This document shows, piece by piece, positions 7,634-15,873 of a stretch of 34,316 nucleotides of DNA (position 1 is its first letter; each line of letters begins with the position of its first letter). The translations under genes and the position numbers were made by a program. The notes beneath the pieces are model-generated. The model was not told where the DNA came from. It saw only the letters and a program-made list of their open reading frames with translations, and searched no databases. Source of the DNA: Hyphomicrobium sp. (GTDB lineage Bacteria > Pseudomonadota > Alphaproteobacteria > Rhizobiales > Hyphomicrobiaceae); the NCBI GenBank assembly GCA_022841965.1, contig JALHQM010000002.1:40660-74975 (forward strand), written 5' to 3'.

Positions 7634-7941
7634 CGGATCAACGATTGCGGCCGTGATGGTGCTTTAAACCGCAGTCACATGCTCGGAATTCGGGATTGGA
7701 ACGTGGCCTCTCGCGACATCGAAGCGCGGGAACCCGACGTTTGTCCAAGGCTTCGGCGCTTGCTTTGATTGCGTGCAGGCCGTAGTTGAAACCCTAGGGC
7801 TATCGATGGGTTCGGGGCGGGGTAGACCCCCCTTGCCGGTGCGCCCGGGCGATTGTTTTTGCATTGCATTGCGCCGAGAACCGGACCCCGTCTTTCGTGG
7901 GCCTCCCCTGGGGAGGTTGAGGCCGCTTCTGGGAGCCGTGC
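7634..7941. other. 308-nt non-coding gap upstream of nuoE
   Basis: No convincing gene is seen. The stretch contains short palindromes, including CCTCCCC-T-GGGGAGG at 7902-7916 and CGCCCGGGCG near 7845. TTGCTT near 7757 with 17-nt spacing to TAGTTG is a very weak promoter candidate. Because a terminator precedes the region, a promoter for nuoE-nuoN would be expected here or just upstream. Confidence 0.5.
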
Positions 7942-9144
7942 ATGGCCGTTCGCCGCCTACATCCAGATCAACCCGCTCACTTTGCTTTCACGCCTGAGAA
8001 TATGGCGTGGGCGACCGCGACAATTGCCAAGTATCCGCCGGGCAAACAGGCGTCGGCCGTGATCCCCGTGTTGTGGCGGGCGCAAGAGCAGATCGGTGGG
8101 TGGATCACGGAGCCGGCCATGCGCGTGGTGGCCGATCTGCTCGGGATGGCGCACATTCGTGTGCTCGAAATCGCGACATTCTACACGATGTTTCAATTGG
8201 CGCCGATCGGGACCAAGGCGCATGTGCAGGTTTGCGGGACGACGCCGTGCATGCTGCGCGGGTCGAAAGATCTGATCAAGGTCTGTAAGACGCGGATCGC
8301 GGACGAGGCCTTTCACGTTTCAGATGACGGCGCATTCTCGTGGGAAGAGGTCGAGTGTCTGGGCAGTTGCGCCAATGCTCCGATGGTCCAAATTGGTAAA
8401 GATACTTACGAGGACCTGACGGCTGAGAGCTTCGGCGCGCTGTTGGATGGTTTTGCGGCGGGTACGCCGCCCAAGCCCGGGTCGCAAGTCGGACGGACGG
8501 CCTCGTGTCCCGAAGGCGGGCCGACGACGCTTTCGGACGCTGCGCTTTATGACGGGTCGCGGATCGGCCAGTGGCAGAAGCGTTTTGCTGGCGGCGGTGG
8601 CGCAGCGCCGGCAACGCCCGCAGGTCCTTCGACGCCTGTGGCGGCGGCAACGCCGGCTGCTCCGGCAGCAGAGGCGAAACCATTCGTGCATCCGGCCGCT
8701 CTCGCGGCGATGGCCAATGCTGGGATCGTGAAGGAACTGGAAGCGCGGTCGAGTGGGGGACGGCCGCTTGCGGCTAGCGAACTGGCCAATCTGGCGCAGT
8801 TGGCCCGGGTCAAAGGTCCGGCCGCGTATGGTGCCATGCCGGAAGATGTTGTGACTATTCAGCCGGTGGAGCCGGTGCTGCTGAAGGGGCCGCGGGACGG
8901 GGTGCGCGATGATCTGAAATTGATCTGGGGCGTCGCCGAAAAGCTGGAAGAGCGCATGAATGCGTTGGGCATCTGGCATTTCGACCAAGTCGCCAACTGG
9001 TCGCCCAATGAGGCCGCTTGGTTTGAAAGCCAAATGCCGGGTTTCAAGGGCCGCATTGAGCGCGACAAGTGGATTGAGCAGTGCCAAAAACTGGCGACGG
9101 GCTGGCGTCCTGATAGCGATGCCGGCGAACGGCCGAAGGGATAG
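7942..9144 (+). CDS. nuoE: NADH-quinone oxidoreductase subunit E with C-terminal extension
   Basis: NuoE (24-kDa/NDUFV2 homologue) carries the [2Fe-2S] cluster N1a in the NADH-oxidising tip. The ligands Cys98, Cys103, Cys139 and Cys143 are visible (CGTTPC and ECLGSC). At 400 residues it is more than twice the usual length. After the thioredoxin-like domain (1-175) comes an Ala/Pro linker (about 215-245), a mixed segment, and a terminal domain at about 330-395 (LIWGVAEKLEERMNALGIWHF). The latter resembles the helix-hairpin-helix-like tail seen in other rhizobial NuoE proteins. The first Gly-Pro of the usual GVGP hairpin is replaced by GVAE. The start at ATG 7942 matches family N-termini. Confidence 0.95.
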   Translation: MAVRRLHPDQPAHFAFTPENMAWATATIAKYPPGKQASAVIPVLWRAQEQIGGWITEPAMRVVADLLGMAHIRVLEIATFYTMFQLAPIGTKAHVQVCGTTPCMLRGSKDLIKVCKTRIADEAFHVSDDGAFSWEEVECLGSCANAPMVQIGKDTYEDLTAESFGALLDGFAAGTPPKPGSQVGRTASCPEGGPTTLSDAALYDGSRIGQWQKRFAGGGGAAPATPAGPSTPVAAATPAAPAAEAKPFVHPAALAAMANAGIVKELEARSSGGRPLAASELANLAQLARVKGPAAYGAMPEDVVTIQPVEPVLLKGPRDGVRDDLKLIWGVAEKLEERMNALGIWHFDQVANWSPNEAAWFESQMPGFKGRIERDKWIEQCQKLATGWRPDSDAGERPKG

Positions 9145-9147
9145 CGG

Positions 9148-9372
9148 ATGGGCCAGATGGCACTTCTTTTCGGCTTGAAGATCGTCAGCCTCTTGGCGGC
9201 TACGGCTCAGACGGTGGGGTTCGTGGGTCTCTTTGCGTTCGAGGCGCTGGATCCGTACAAGTGGCAGCTGTTGATCGGAGGGACGGTGGCCATTTTGATC
9301 TCGGAGGGCTTGTCGTATTTGCTGGTCAAGCGGATGGCGGCGACCAAACAGGGAGTGAGCGATGCTCGCTGA
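9148..9372 (+). CDS. Small two-helix membrane protein between nuoE and nuoF
   Basis: A 74-residue protein with two predicted helices (about 5-30 and 40-60). It begins 3 nt after the nuoE stop and overlaps the nuoF start by 11 nt, so it is almost certainly translated as part of the operon. No known domain is recognised. Tight coupling to subunits of the NADH-oxidising module is odd for a membrane protein, since NuoE and NuoF are soluble. It could help assembly or be an accessory membrane-arm component; both are inference. Confidence 0.8.
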   Translation: MGQMALLFGLKIVSLLAATAQTVGFVGLFAFEALDPYKWQLLIGGTVAILISEGLSYLLVKRMAATKQGVSDAR

Positions 9373-10645
9373 CGCAGACCGCATTTTCACGAACCTCTAC
9401 GGGTTCCACGATTCCGGTCTCAAGGCTGCGATGAAGCGTGGGCAGTGGGATGGGACGAAACTGCTGATCGACCAGGGGCACGACTGGATCATCAACGAAG
9501 TGAAGCAGTCCGGCTTGCGCGGGCGCGGGGGTGCGGGTTTCCCGACGGGTCTCAAGTGGTCGTTTATGCCCAAGGCCGATCCGCGGCCGAGCTATCTCGT
9601 CATCAACGCGGATGAGAGCGAACCGGGCTCGTGCAAGGACCGCGAGATCTTGCGCCACGATCCGCAGTTGCTGATCGAGGGCGCGCTGATTGCCTCGTTC
9701 GCGATGCGGGCGCACACCTGCTACATTTACTTGCGCGGAGAATACATCCGCGAGCGCGAGGCGTTGCAGCGGGCTGTGGATGAAGCGTATGCGGCCCGGC
9801 TGATCGGGAAGAACAACATTCACGGTTGGGATTTCGATCTCTACCTGCATCACGGGGCCGGCGCCTATATTTGCGGAGAAGAGACCGCTCTTCTGGAGAG
9901 CCTGGAAGGCAAGAAGGGTCAGCCTCGTTTGAAGCCGCCGTTCCCAGCGAACGTCGGTCTCTATGGCGCGCCGACGACGGTCAACAACGTGGAGAGTATC
10001 GCGGTTGTGCCCGACATTCTGCGGCGTGGCGCGACGTGGTTTGAGTCGCTTGGCAAGCCGAACAACTCCGGGACCAAGCTTTTTCAGATTTCGGGGCATG
10101 TGAATAAGCCCTGCGTGGTGGAAGAGGAGATGGGCATTCCGCTTCAGCAGCTCATCGAAGAACATGCGGGCGGTGTGCGCGGCGGGTGGAACAACCTGAT
10201 GGCCGTCATTCCGGGCGGGTCGTCGGTTCCGCTCGTGCCAGCGGAACTGTGTCAAGACCTGACGATGGATTTCGACGCGCTCTTGAAGGTCAAGTCGGGC
10301 CTGGGGACGGCGGCGCTGATCGTGATGGACAAGTCGACCGACATCGTGCGGGCGATTGCGCGGATCTCATATTTCTACAAGCACGAGAGCTGCGGGCAGT
10401 GCACGCCGTGCCGCGAGGGCACGGGCTGGATGTGGCGGGTGCTCGAACGAATGGCGGAAGGCCGGGCCGAAAAACGCGAAATCGATCTCTTGTTCGACGT
10501 GACGAAGCAGGTGGAAGGGCACACGATCTGTGCGCTGGGCGATGCGGCGGCCTGGCCGGTGCAGGGGCTGATCCGGCACTTCCGCGGCGAGATCGAGAAG
10601 CGCATCGACACGTATCACGGCGGCCACAAGGAAGCGGCCGAGTAG
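9362..10645 (+). CDS. nuoF: NADH-quinone oxidoreductase subunit F (FMN, NADH binding)
   Basis: NuoF (51-kDa/NDUFV1 homologue), 427 residues, binds NADH and FMN and holds [4Fe-4S] cluster N3. The glycine-rich nucleotide motif [13 protein letters not shown] occupies residues 54-66. A second motif, [19 protein letters not shown], follows in the middle. Cluster N3 ligands are Cys344, Cys347 and Cys350 ([12 protein letters not shown]) and Cys390 (TICALGD). Start ATG 9362 lies within the end of the preceding small membrane-protein gene. The length and motif set are those of a functional subunit. Confidence 0.97.
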   Translation: MLADADRIFTNLYGFHDSGLKAAMKRGQWDGTKLLIDQGHDWIINEVKQSGLRGRGGAGFPTGLKWSFMPKADPRPSYLVINADESEPGSCKDREILRHDPQLLIEGALIASFAMRAHTCYIYLRGEYIREREALQRAVDEAYAARLIGKNNIHGWDFDLYLHHGAGAYICGEETALLESLEGKKGQPRLKPPFPANVGLYGAPTTVNNVESIAVVPDILRRGATWFESLGKPNNSGTKLFQISGHVNKPCVVEEEMGIPLQQLIEEHAGGVRGGWNNLMAVIPGGSSVPLVPAELCQDLTMDFDALLKVKSGLGTAALIVMDKSTDIVRAIARISYFYKHESCGQCTPCREGTGWMWRVLERMAEGRAEKREIDLLFDVTKQVEGHTICALGDAAAWPVQGLIRHFRGEIEKRIDTYHGGHKEAAE

Positions 10646-10667
10646 AACTTTTCAGACGAGACAACGC

Positions 10668-12734
10668 ATGGCACGCAAGCTCATCGTCGACGGGGTTGAT
10701 ATCGAGGTGGAAGACGGCACCACGCTGATGCATGCGTGCGAGGCCGCTGGCGCCGAGATCCCGCGCTTTTGCTATCATGAGCGGCTGTCGATCGCTGGCA
10801 ACTGCCGTATGTGCCTGGTCGAAGTCGAGGGCAGCCCGAAGCCGATTGCCTCGTGCGCCATGTTGGTGAACGATCTGCCGCCGAACCGCGACGGTTCGCC
10901 AAAGAAGGTGTTCACCACGAGCAAGGTCGCGCAGAAGGCGCGGGAAGGCGTGATGGAGTTTCTGCTCCTCAATCACCCGCTCGACTGTCCGATCTGCGAC
11001 CAGGGCGGGGAGTGCGATCTTCAAGACCAGGCGATGGCGTTCGGCGTCGGCGGGTCGCGCTATGAGGAGAACAAGCGCGCGGTCGAGGACAAGTATATCG
11101 GTCCGCTGATCAAGACGGTGATGACGCGGTGCATTCATTGCACGCGGTGTGTCCGCTACATGACGGAGATCGCGGGTGTGGAGGAGTTGGGCCTCATCGG
11201 GCGGGGCGAGGATGCAGAAATCACGACGTATCTCGAAAAGGGCATTCTGACCGAGATGAGTGCGAACGCGGTGGACCTGTGTCCGGTGGGTGCGTTGACG
11301 CACCGGCCGTGGGCGCACAATGCGCGGCCGTGGGAATTGACGAAGACCGAGAGCGTCGATGTGATGGATGCGGTGGGGTCGGCGATCCGTGTCGACACGC
11401 GCGGGCGCGAGGTGATCCGCATTTTGCCGCGCAACAACGACGCGGTGAATGAAGAGTGGATCTCGGACAAGACGCGGCATGTGGTTGATGGGCTCAAAAC
11501 GCAACGTCTCGACCGGCCGTATGTGCGCCGCAACGGGCGGTTGGTGCCGGCGACGTGGGCCGAGGCGCTGGATGCGGTGGCGCAGCGGTTGAAATCGACG
11601 ATTGCCGGGCGGATCGGCGCGATAGTGGGCGATCTGGCGGGCGCGGAAGAGATGTTCGCGCTGAAGGAGTTGATGACTGGGCTCGGGGTCACGAACCTCG
11701 ATTGCCGGCAGGCGGGCGAAGCGCTCGATCCTGCTCTGGGACGGGCGGGGTATTTGTTCAATTCCACGATCGAGGGAATCGAAGTGGCCGATGCGATTAT
11801 GATCATCGGCGCCAATCCGCGTCTGGAAGCGCCGGTTCTGAATGCGCGGATTCGTAAACGCTCGCGGCAGGGCGGGCTGCTCGTTGGAGTTATCGGCGAG
11901 GCGGTCGATCTCGGCTACACATATACGCATCTCGGTGTTGCTCCGTCCGCATTGAAGCAATTTGTAGATCATGCTGCTGCCGCTAAAGAGCGGCCCATGT
12001 TGATCATCGGTGCAGGCGCGATGGCGCGTCCGGATGGCGGAGCGATCCTTGCGCTGGCGGCTCAGGCGGCACTGTCACTCGGCTGCGTGAAAGACGGCTG
12101 GAATGGGTTCAACATTCTCCATGCGGCGGCTGCGCGGGTAGCTGGGCTCGACCTTGGCTTTGTGCCGGGTGCGAAGGGGCTAACGACGGCGCAGATGGCG
12201 GCGGGCGGTGTTGATGTGCTGTTCAACCTGGGGGCGGACGAGATCGATGTCGCGCCGGGGCCTTTCGTGATCTACCTGGGCAGCCATGGTGATCGCGGTG
12301 CGCATCGCGCCGATGTGATCCTGCCGGGGGCGGCTTACACGGAGAAGAGCTCGACGTATGTGAATACGGAGGGTCGGGCGCAGCAGACGGTACGGGCGGC
12401 GTTCCCACCGGGGGAAGCGCGCGAGGATTGGACCATTCTTAGGGCGTTGTCGGCAGAGATCGGGCGGCCGCTGCCGTTTGATACGCTGGAACAACTGCGC
12501 GCGAAGATGTATGCGGCTGTGCCCCAGTTGGCGGCTCTGAATGCAGTTGCGCCTGCGGATGCGTCGGCGATTGGTGAGTTAGCCAAACGGGCCGGGACCG
12601 TGCGGGACGACCCGCTCCGGTCGACGGTGACGGATTTCTATTTGACCAACCCGATCGCGCGGGCATCACAAGTGATGGCCGAGTTGAGCGCGCTGCGGCA
12701 TGCATCGAACAAGATGCTGTCGGCGGCGGAATAA
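10668..12734 (+). CDS. nuoG: NADH-quinone oxidoreductase subunit G
   Basis: NuoG (75-kDa/NDUFS1 homologue), 688 residues, conducts electrons from NuoF toward NuoI. The [2Fe-2S] cluster N1b is held by Cys35, Cys46, Cys49 and Cys63. Cluster N5 has the His103-Cys107-Cys110-Cys116 set (HPLDCPICDQGGEC). Cluster N4 has Cys155, Cys158, Cys161 and Cys205. The extra N7 cysteines found in E. coli and Thermus are absent, as in mitochondria and alphaproteobacteria. The remainder is a degenerate molybdopterin-oxidoreductase-like domain without cofactor residues. It starts 22 nt after nuoF with only a weak GACGAG ribosome binding site. Confidence 0.97.
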   Translation: MARKLIVDGVDIEVEDGTTLMHACEAAGAEIPRFCYHERLSIAGNCRMCLVEVEGSPKPIASCAMLVNDLPPNRDGSPKKVFTTSKVAQKAREGVMEFLLLNHPLDCPICDQGGECDLQDQAMAFGVGGSRYEENKRAVEDKYIGPLIKTVMTRCIHCTRCVRYMTEIAGVEELGLIGRGEDAEITTYLEKGILTEMSANAVDLCPVGALTHRPWAHNARPWELTKTESVDVMDAVGSAIRVDTRGREVIRILPRNNDAVNEEWISDKTRHVVDGLKTQRLDRPYVRRNGRLVPATWAEALDAVAQRLKSTIAGRIGAIVGDLAGAEEMFALKELMTGLGVTNLDCRQAGEALDPALGRAGYLFNSTIEGIEVADAIMIIGANPRLEAPVLNARIRKRSRQGGLLVGVIGEAVDLGYTYTHLGVAPSALKQFVDHAAAAKERPMLIIGAGAMARPDGGAILALAAQAALSLGCVKDGWNGFNILHAAAARVAGLDLGFVPGAKGLTTAQMAAGGVDVLFNLGADEIDVAPGPFVIYLGSHGDRGAHRADVILPGAAYTEKSSTYVNTEGRAQQTVRAAFPPGEAREDWTILRALSAEIGRPLPFDTLEQLRAKMYAAVPQLAALNAVAPADASAIGELAKRAGTVRDDPLRSTVTDFYLTNPIARASQVMAELSALRHASNKMLSAAE

Positions 12735-12752
12735 GAAGAGGCAGGGGAGAAC

Positions 12753-13814
12753 ATGGCCGAACAGTCGACCCTGTGGGACAGCCTAATCTGGCTCGCGATC
12801 AACGTCGGGCTGAGCCTGCTGTTGTTGACGGGGCTGCTCATCATTATCGCGTATCTGCTGCTGCTCGACCGTAAGGTGTGGGCGGCGGTTCAGATGCGCA
12901 AGGGGCCCAATGTGGTGGGGCCGTGGGGGCTGCTGCAGTCGTTCGCCGACCTGATCAAGTTCGCTGTCAAAGAGCCCGTGATCCCGGCGGGGGCGAATAA
13001 GGGCGTGTTTTTGTTGGCGCCGCTGGCCACCGCCGTTTGTGCGCTGGCGGCGTGGGCCGTGATCCCGGTCAGCGAGAACAGCTGGGGTAAATGGGTTATT
13101 TCCGATTTGAACGTCGGGATCCTCTACATTCTCGCGATCTCGTCGCTGGGCGTTTACGGCGTCATCATGGGCGGGTGGGCGTCGAACTCGAAATATCCAT
13201 TCATGGGGGCACTGCGTTCGGCGGCGCAAATGGTGTCGTACGAAGTTTCGATTGGTTTTGTGATCATTACGGTGCTCTTGCTCGTCGGCTCGCTCAACAT
13301 GACCGAGATCGTGCGGGCGCAGGCCGATGGGATCGGGACTTCGGCGGGCTTGCCGGCGTCGTTCCTCGATTGGCACTGGCTGGTTCTGCTGCCGATGTTC
13401 GTCATCTTTTTCATTTCGGCGCTGGCGGAGACCAACCGGCCGCCGTTCGATCTGGTGGAAGCGGAATCGGAGCTCGTTGCGGGGTTCATGGTCGAATATT
13501 CATCGACACCGTACTTGCTGTTTATGCTCGGTGAGTACGTGGCGATCGTGACCATGTGCGCGCTGGGGACGATCCTGTTCCTCGGTGGCTGGCTGCCGCC
13601 GGTTGATATTTTTCCGCTCAATGCCGTGCCGGGAATTGTCTGGTTCATTGCGAAGGCGACGTTCCTGTTCTTCATGTTCGCCATGGTGAAGGCGTTCGTG
13701 CCACGCTACCGGTATGACCAACTGATGCGGCTGGGGTGGAAGGTGTTCCTGCCGCTGTCGCTCTTGGCGGTTGTGGTGGTGGCGGCTGTGGTGCAATTCG
13801 GGGGCGTGTCGTGA
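12753..13814 (+). CDS. nuoH: NADH-quinone oxidoreductase subunit H
   Basis: NuoH (ND1 homologue), 353 residues and about eight membrane helices, forms the membrane side of the quinone chamber and anchors the peripheral arm. The acidic quinone-site loop is present: [20 protein letters not shown], with the Glu-rich part at about residues 235-245. [20 protein letters not shown] near the N-terminus is also characteristic. A strong AGGGGAGA lies just before ATG 12753. The stop overlaps the next small gene by four bases (GTGA). Confidence 0.97.
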   Translation: MAEQSTLWDSLIWLAINVGLSLLLLTGLLIIIAYLLLLDRKVWAAVQMRKGPNVVGPWGLLQSFADLIKFAVKEPVIPAGANKGVFLLAPLATAVCALAAWAVIPVSENSWGKWVISDLNVGILYILAISSLGVYGVIMGGWASNSKYPFMGALRSAAQMVSYEVSIGFVIITVLLLVGSLNMTEIVRAQADGIGTSAGLPASFLDWHWLVLLPMFVIFFISALAETNRPPFDLVEAESELVAGFMVEYSSTPYLLFMLGEYVAIVTMCALGTILFLGGWLPPVDIFPLNAVPGIVWFIAKATFLFFMFAMVKAFVPRYRYDQLMRLGWKVFLPLSLLAVVVVAAVVQFGGVS

Positions 13815-14026
13815 TCAACACGCTCATTGGTTTGGGGGCCGGGTTTGGCGTGGGGCTGTTCGGCTTCGTTGCGATCCGCAAGCTGTCCGACAGGATCGCG
13901 GCGTCGCGGCCGGATGAAGCGGGGCAGCGGACGGTGTCGCTGCTGCGGTCGACGGCGATCCTCGATCTCATTCTGTTTACGGCTGGCGGGGCGCTCGTCG
14001 GTCACTTCTTCTTTCCGAGCGGTTGA
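13811..14026 (+). CDS. Small two-helix membrane protein between nuoH and nuoI
   Basis: A 71-residue ORF starting at GTG 13811, overlapping the nuoH stop (GTGA) and ending 3 nt before nuoI. Two hydrophobic helices (about 3-22 and 47-67) flank a charged loop ([18 protein letters not shown]). The longer reading from 13736 is a shadow of nuoH. The overlap arrangement and steady codon pattern suggest a real translated gene. No family is recognised; by location it could be a lineage-specific accessory or assembly protein of complex I. Confidence 0.75.
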   Translation: MINTLIGLGAGFGVGLFGFVAIRKLSDRIAASRPDEAGQRTVSLLRSTAILDLILFTAGGALVGHFFFPSG

Positions 14027-14029
14027 GCC

Positions 14030-14518
14030 ATGAACATCGCGCAGGGCGTGAAATCACTGTTCCTCATTGAATTCGTGAAGGCCTTCGGCCTCTCGATGCG
14101 GTACTTCTTTGCTCCGAAAAAGACGCTCAACTACCCCTTCGAGAAGGGACCTTTGTCGCCCCGGTTTCGCGGTGAGCATGTGTTGCGGCGCTATCCTAAC
14201 GGGGAAGAGCGCTGTATCGCGTGCAAGCTGTGCGAGGCGATCTGTCCGGCGCAAGCCATCACCATTGAAGCGGGGCCGCGGCGCAATGACGGCACGCGGC
14301 GCACGACGCGGTACGATATCGACATGACGAAGTGCATCTATTGCGGGCTGTGCCAGGAGGCGTGTCCGGTGGATGCGATCGTGGAAGGGCCGAATTTCGA
14401 GTTTGCGACGGAGACGCGCGAGGAGCTTTTTTACGACAAGGATAAGTTGCTTGCGAACGGTGACCGTTGGGAGCGCGAGATTGCGCGAAACATGGCTGCG
14501 GACGCAAAGTACAGGTGA
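14030..14518 (+). CDS. nuoI: NADH-quinone oxidoreductase subunit I
   Basis: NuoI (TYKY/NDUFS8 homologue), 162 residues, is an 8Fe-ferredoxin-type subunit that carries clusters N6a and N6b between NuoG and NuoB. Two complete motifs are seen: Cys62-Cys65-Cys68-Cys72 ([12 protein letters not shown]) and Cys102-Cys105-Cys108-Cys112 ([12 protein letters not shown]). An amphipathic N-terminal helix would dock to the membrane arm. It is followed by a 99-nt gap containing a palindromic element before nuoJ. Confidence 0.97.
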   Translation: MNIAQGVKSLFLIEFVKAFGLSMRYFFAPKKTLNYPFEKGPLSPRFRGEHVLRRYPNGEERCIACKLCEAICPAQAITIEAGPRRNDGTRRTTRYDIDMTKCIYCGLCQEACPVDAIVEGPNFEFATETREELFYDKDKLLANGDRWEREIARNMAADAKYR

Positions 14519-14569
14519 GGTTGGTCGGGATCGGGTGGACGCCGTGCAAGCGGCTGCCGCTGACCCCGA

Positions 14570-14595
14570 CCCTCTCCCCGCGCGCGGGGAGAGGG
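14570..14595. repeat. 26-bp perfect palindrome (REP-like) between nuoI and nuoJ
   Basis: The left arm CCCTCTCCCCGCG (14570-14582) is the exact reverse complement of the right arm CGCGGGGAGAGGG (14583-14595). It has no spacer. It is the only element in the nuoI-nuoJ gap. Similar CCCTCTCCCC...GGGGAGAGGG palindromes are, from memory, dispersed in rhizobial genomes. As there is no T-run, it is probably not a classic terminator, though a hairpin in mRNA could stabilise the upstream message. Confidence 0.85.
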
Positions 14596-14617
14596 GGTTC
14601 AAACGGATGACCGGGAT

Positions 14618-15250
14618 ATGCTGACGGCAGGGTTCTTTTATCTGTTTGCGGTGCTGGCGATTGCGTCGGCGACGATGGTGATCGTTGCGCGCAACCCTGT
14701 GCATGCGGTTTTGTACCTCATCCTGACTTTCTTCAATGCTGCGGGTCTTTTCATCCTGCTGGGTGCTGAGTTTCTGGCGATGCTGCTGGTGATCGTCTAC
14801 GTCGGCGCGGTCGCGGTGTTGTTCCTGTTCGTCGTGATGATGCTGGATGTGGACTTTGCGGAGTTGCGTGCGGGCTTCATAAACAATGCGCCGATCGGGT
14901 TGCTGGTGGCCGGCATTGTGCTGGTCGAACTCATTGCGCTGTTCGTGTGGGGGGCTGCCGGCGGGTTGCCGACGGCGATCCCCACCGCCGCTGCCGGGAC
15001 GGAAACGCTCTCCAACACGGAGCAGATCGGCCGCGTGCTCTATACGAAGTATGTGTACTTCTTCCAGGCGGCAGGGCTGGTGCTGCTGGTGGCGATGATC
15101 GGGGCGATCGTTTTGACCTTGCGGCATCGCGAGGGTGTGAAGCGGCAGTCGATCGCGGCACAAAATGCGCGCACGCCAGCGACGGGGCTGGAGATGGTCA
15201 AGGTGGCATCGGGCGGCGCTGTCGTGCCGTCGAGCGAGGCCAAGCCATGA
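14618..15250 (+). CDS. nuoJ: NADH-quinone oxidoreductase subunit J
   Basis: NuoJ (ND6 homologue), 210 residues with five expected membrane helices, takes part in the proton path next to NuoK. The conserved stretch EFLAMLLVIVYVGAVAVLFLFVVMM marks the pi-bulge helix region. The C-terminal tail after the last helix is soluble and somewhat long. Start ATG 14618 follows a weak ribosome binding site soon after the palindrome. The stop overlaps the next small gene (ATGA). Confidence 0.96.
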   Translation: MLTAGFFYLFAVLAIASATMVIVARNPVHAVLYLILTFFNAAGLFILLGAEFLAMLLVIVYVGAVAVLFLFVVMMLDVDFAELRAGFINNAPIGLLVAGIVLVELIALFVWGAAGGLPTAIPTAAAGTETLSNTEQIGRVLYTKYVYFFQAAGLVLLVAMIGAIVLTLRHREGVKRQSIAAQNARTPATGLEMVKVASGGAVVPSSEAKP

Positions 15251-15558
15251 CGGGGTTTCTGCTCAAAGGGCTGGGTTTTTTTCTGGTGGCGGCGGCGGTG
15301 AGTGCGCTGATCACATGGTTCGCGCCGGGCAAGCTTTTGCCGGTCGTGAAGATCTTCGTCTGGCTATTGCCACTCGTGTTCTTAGGGATCGAGTTCTGGG
15401 CGAGTCAAGCTGCGAATGACTTTAGCTGGAATGCGATCTGGCGCGGGACGGTCTCGGCTGGCGCGCAGTCGGTTCTGTTCTGGCCCGGCGCGTTGGCGGG
15501 GCACTATGGCGTGCGGGCGTTGCGCGGTGAATACGGCCGCCCGCGGGGGATGACCTGA
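15247..15558 (+). CDS. Small membrane protein between nuoJ and nuoK
   Basis: A 103-residue protein with two or three hydrophobic helices (about 5-25, 32-52 and possibly 68-88) and a basic C-terminal tail ([12 protein letters not shown]). It overlaps nuoJ by four bases and nuoK by one, which indicates coupled translation. I do not recognise a family. Its place between the ND6 and ND4L homologues is striking because those subunits are normally adjacent. A role as an accessory membrane-arm subunit or assembly factor is inferred from position only. Confidence 0.78.
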   Translation: MTGFLLKGLGFFLVAAAVSALITWFAPGKLLPVVKIFVWLLPLVFLGIEFWASQAANDFSWNAIWRGTVSAGAQSVLFWPGALAGHYGVRALRGEYGRPRGMT

Positions 15559-15866
15559 TGACGATCGGACTTGCGCACTACCTTACGGTTGCGGCGTGCC
15601 TGTTCACGCTCGGTATTCTCGGCATCTTCCTCAATCGGAAGAACGTGATTGTTATTCTCATGTCGGTCGAACTCATGTTGCTGGCGGTGAATGTCAATCT
15701 GGTCGCGTTCTCGGCCTATCTCGGCGACATCACAGGGCAGATTTTTGCGCTGTTCATTCTGACGGTGGCGGCGGCGGAGGCGGCCATCGGGCTTGCCATC
15801 ATCGTCGTCTACTATCGCAACCGCGGGTCGATCGCGGTTGAAGATATCAACATGATGAAGGGCTGA
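15558..15866 (+). CDS. nuoK: NADH-quinone oxidoreductase subunit K
   Basis: NuoK (ND4L homologue), 102 residues and three membrane helices, is part of the proton-translocating membrane arm. The conserved acidic residues in [18 protein letters not shown] and [12 protein letters not shown] are both present. Its start codon overlaps the preceding stop (TGATG), and nuoL follows 7 nt after the stop. Length is standard for the family. Confidence 0.97.
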   Translation: MTIGLAHYLTVAACLFTLGILGIFLNRKNVIVILMSVELMLLAVNVNLVAFSAYLGDITGQIFALFILTVAAAEAAIGLAIIVVYYRNRGSIAVEDINMMKG

Positions 15867-15873
15867 GGCGGCG

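Noticed and set aside
7679-7768. A 29-codon plus-strand ORF in the gap before nuoE
   Set aside because: No ribosome binding site and no protein-like features; likely chance.
10290-11972. 560-residue minus-strand ORF opposite nuoF/nuoG
   Set aside because: Long only because GC-rich codon bias suppresses stops on the opposite strand; Arg/His-rich, no domain.
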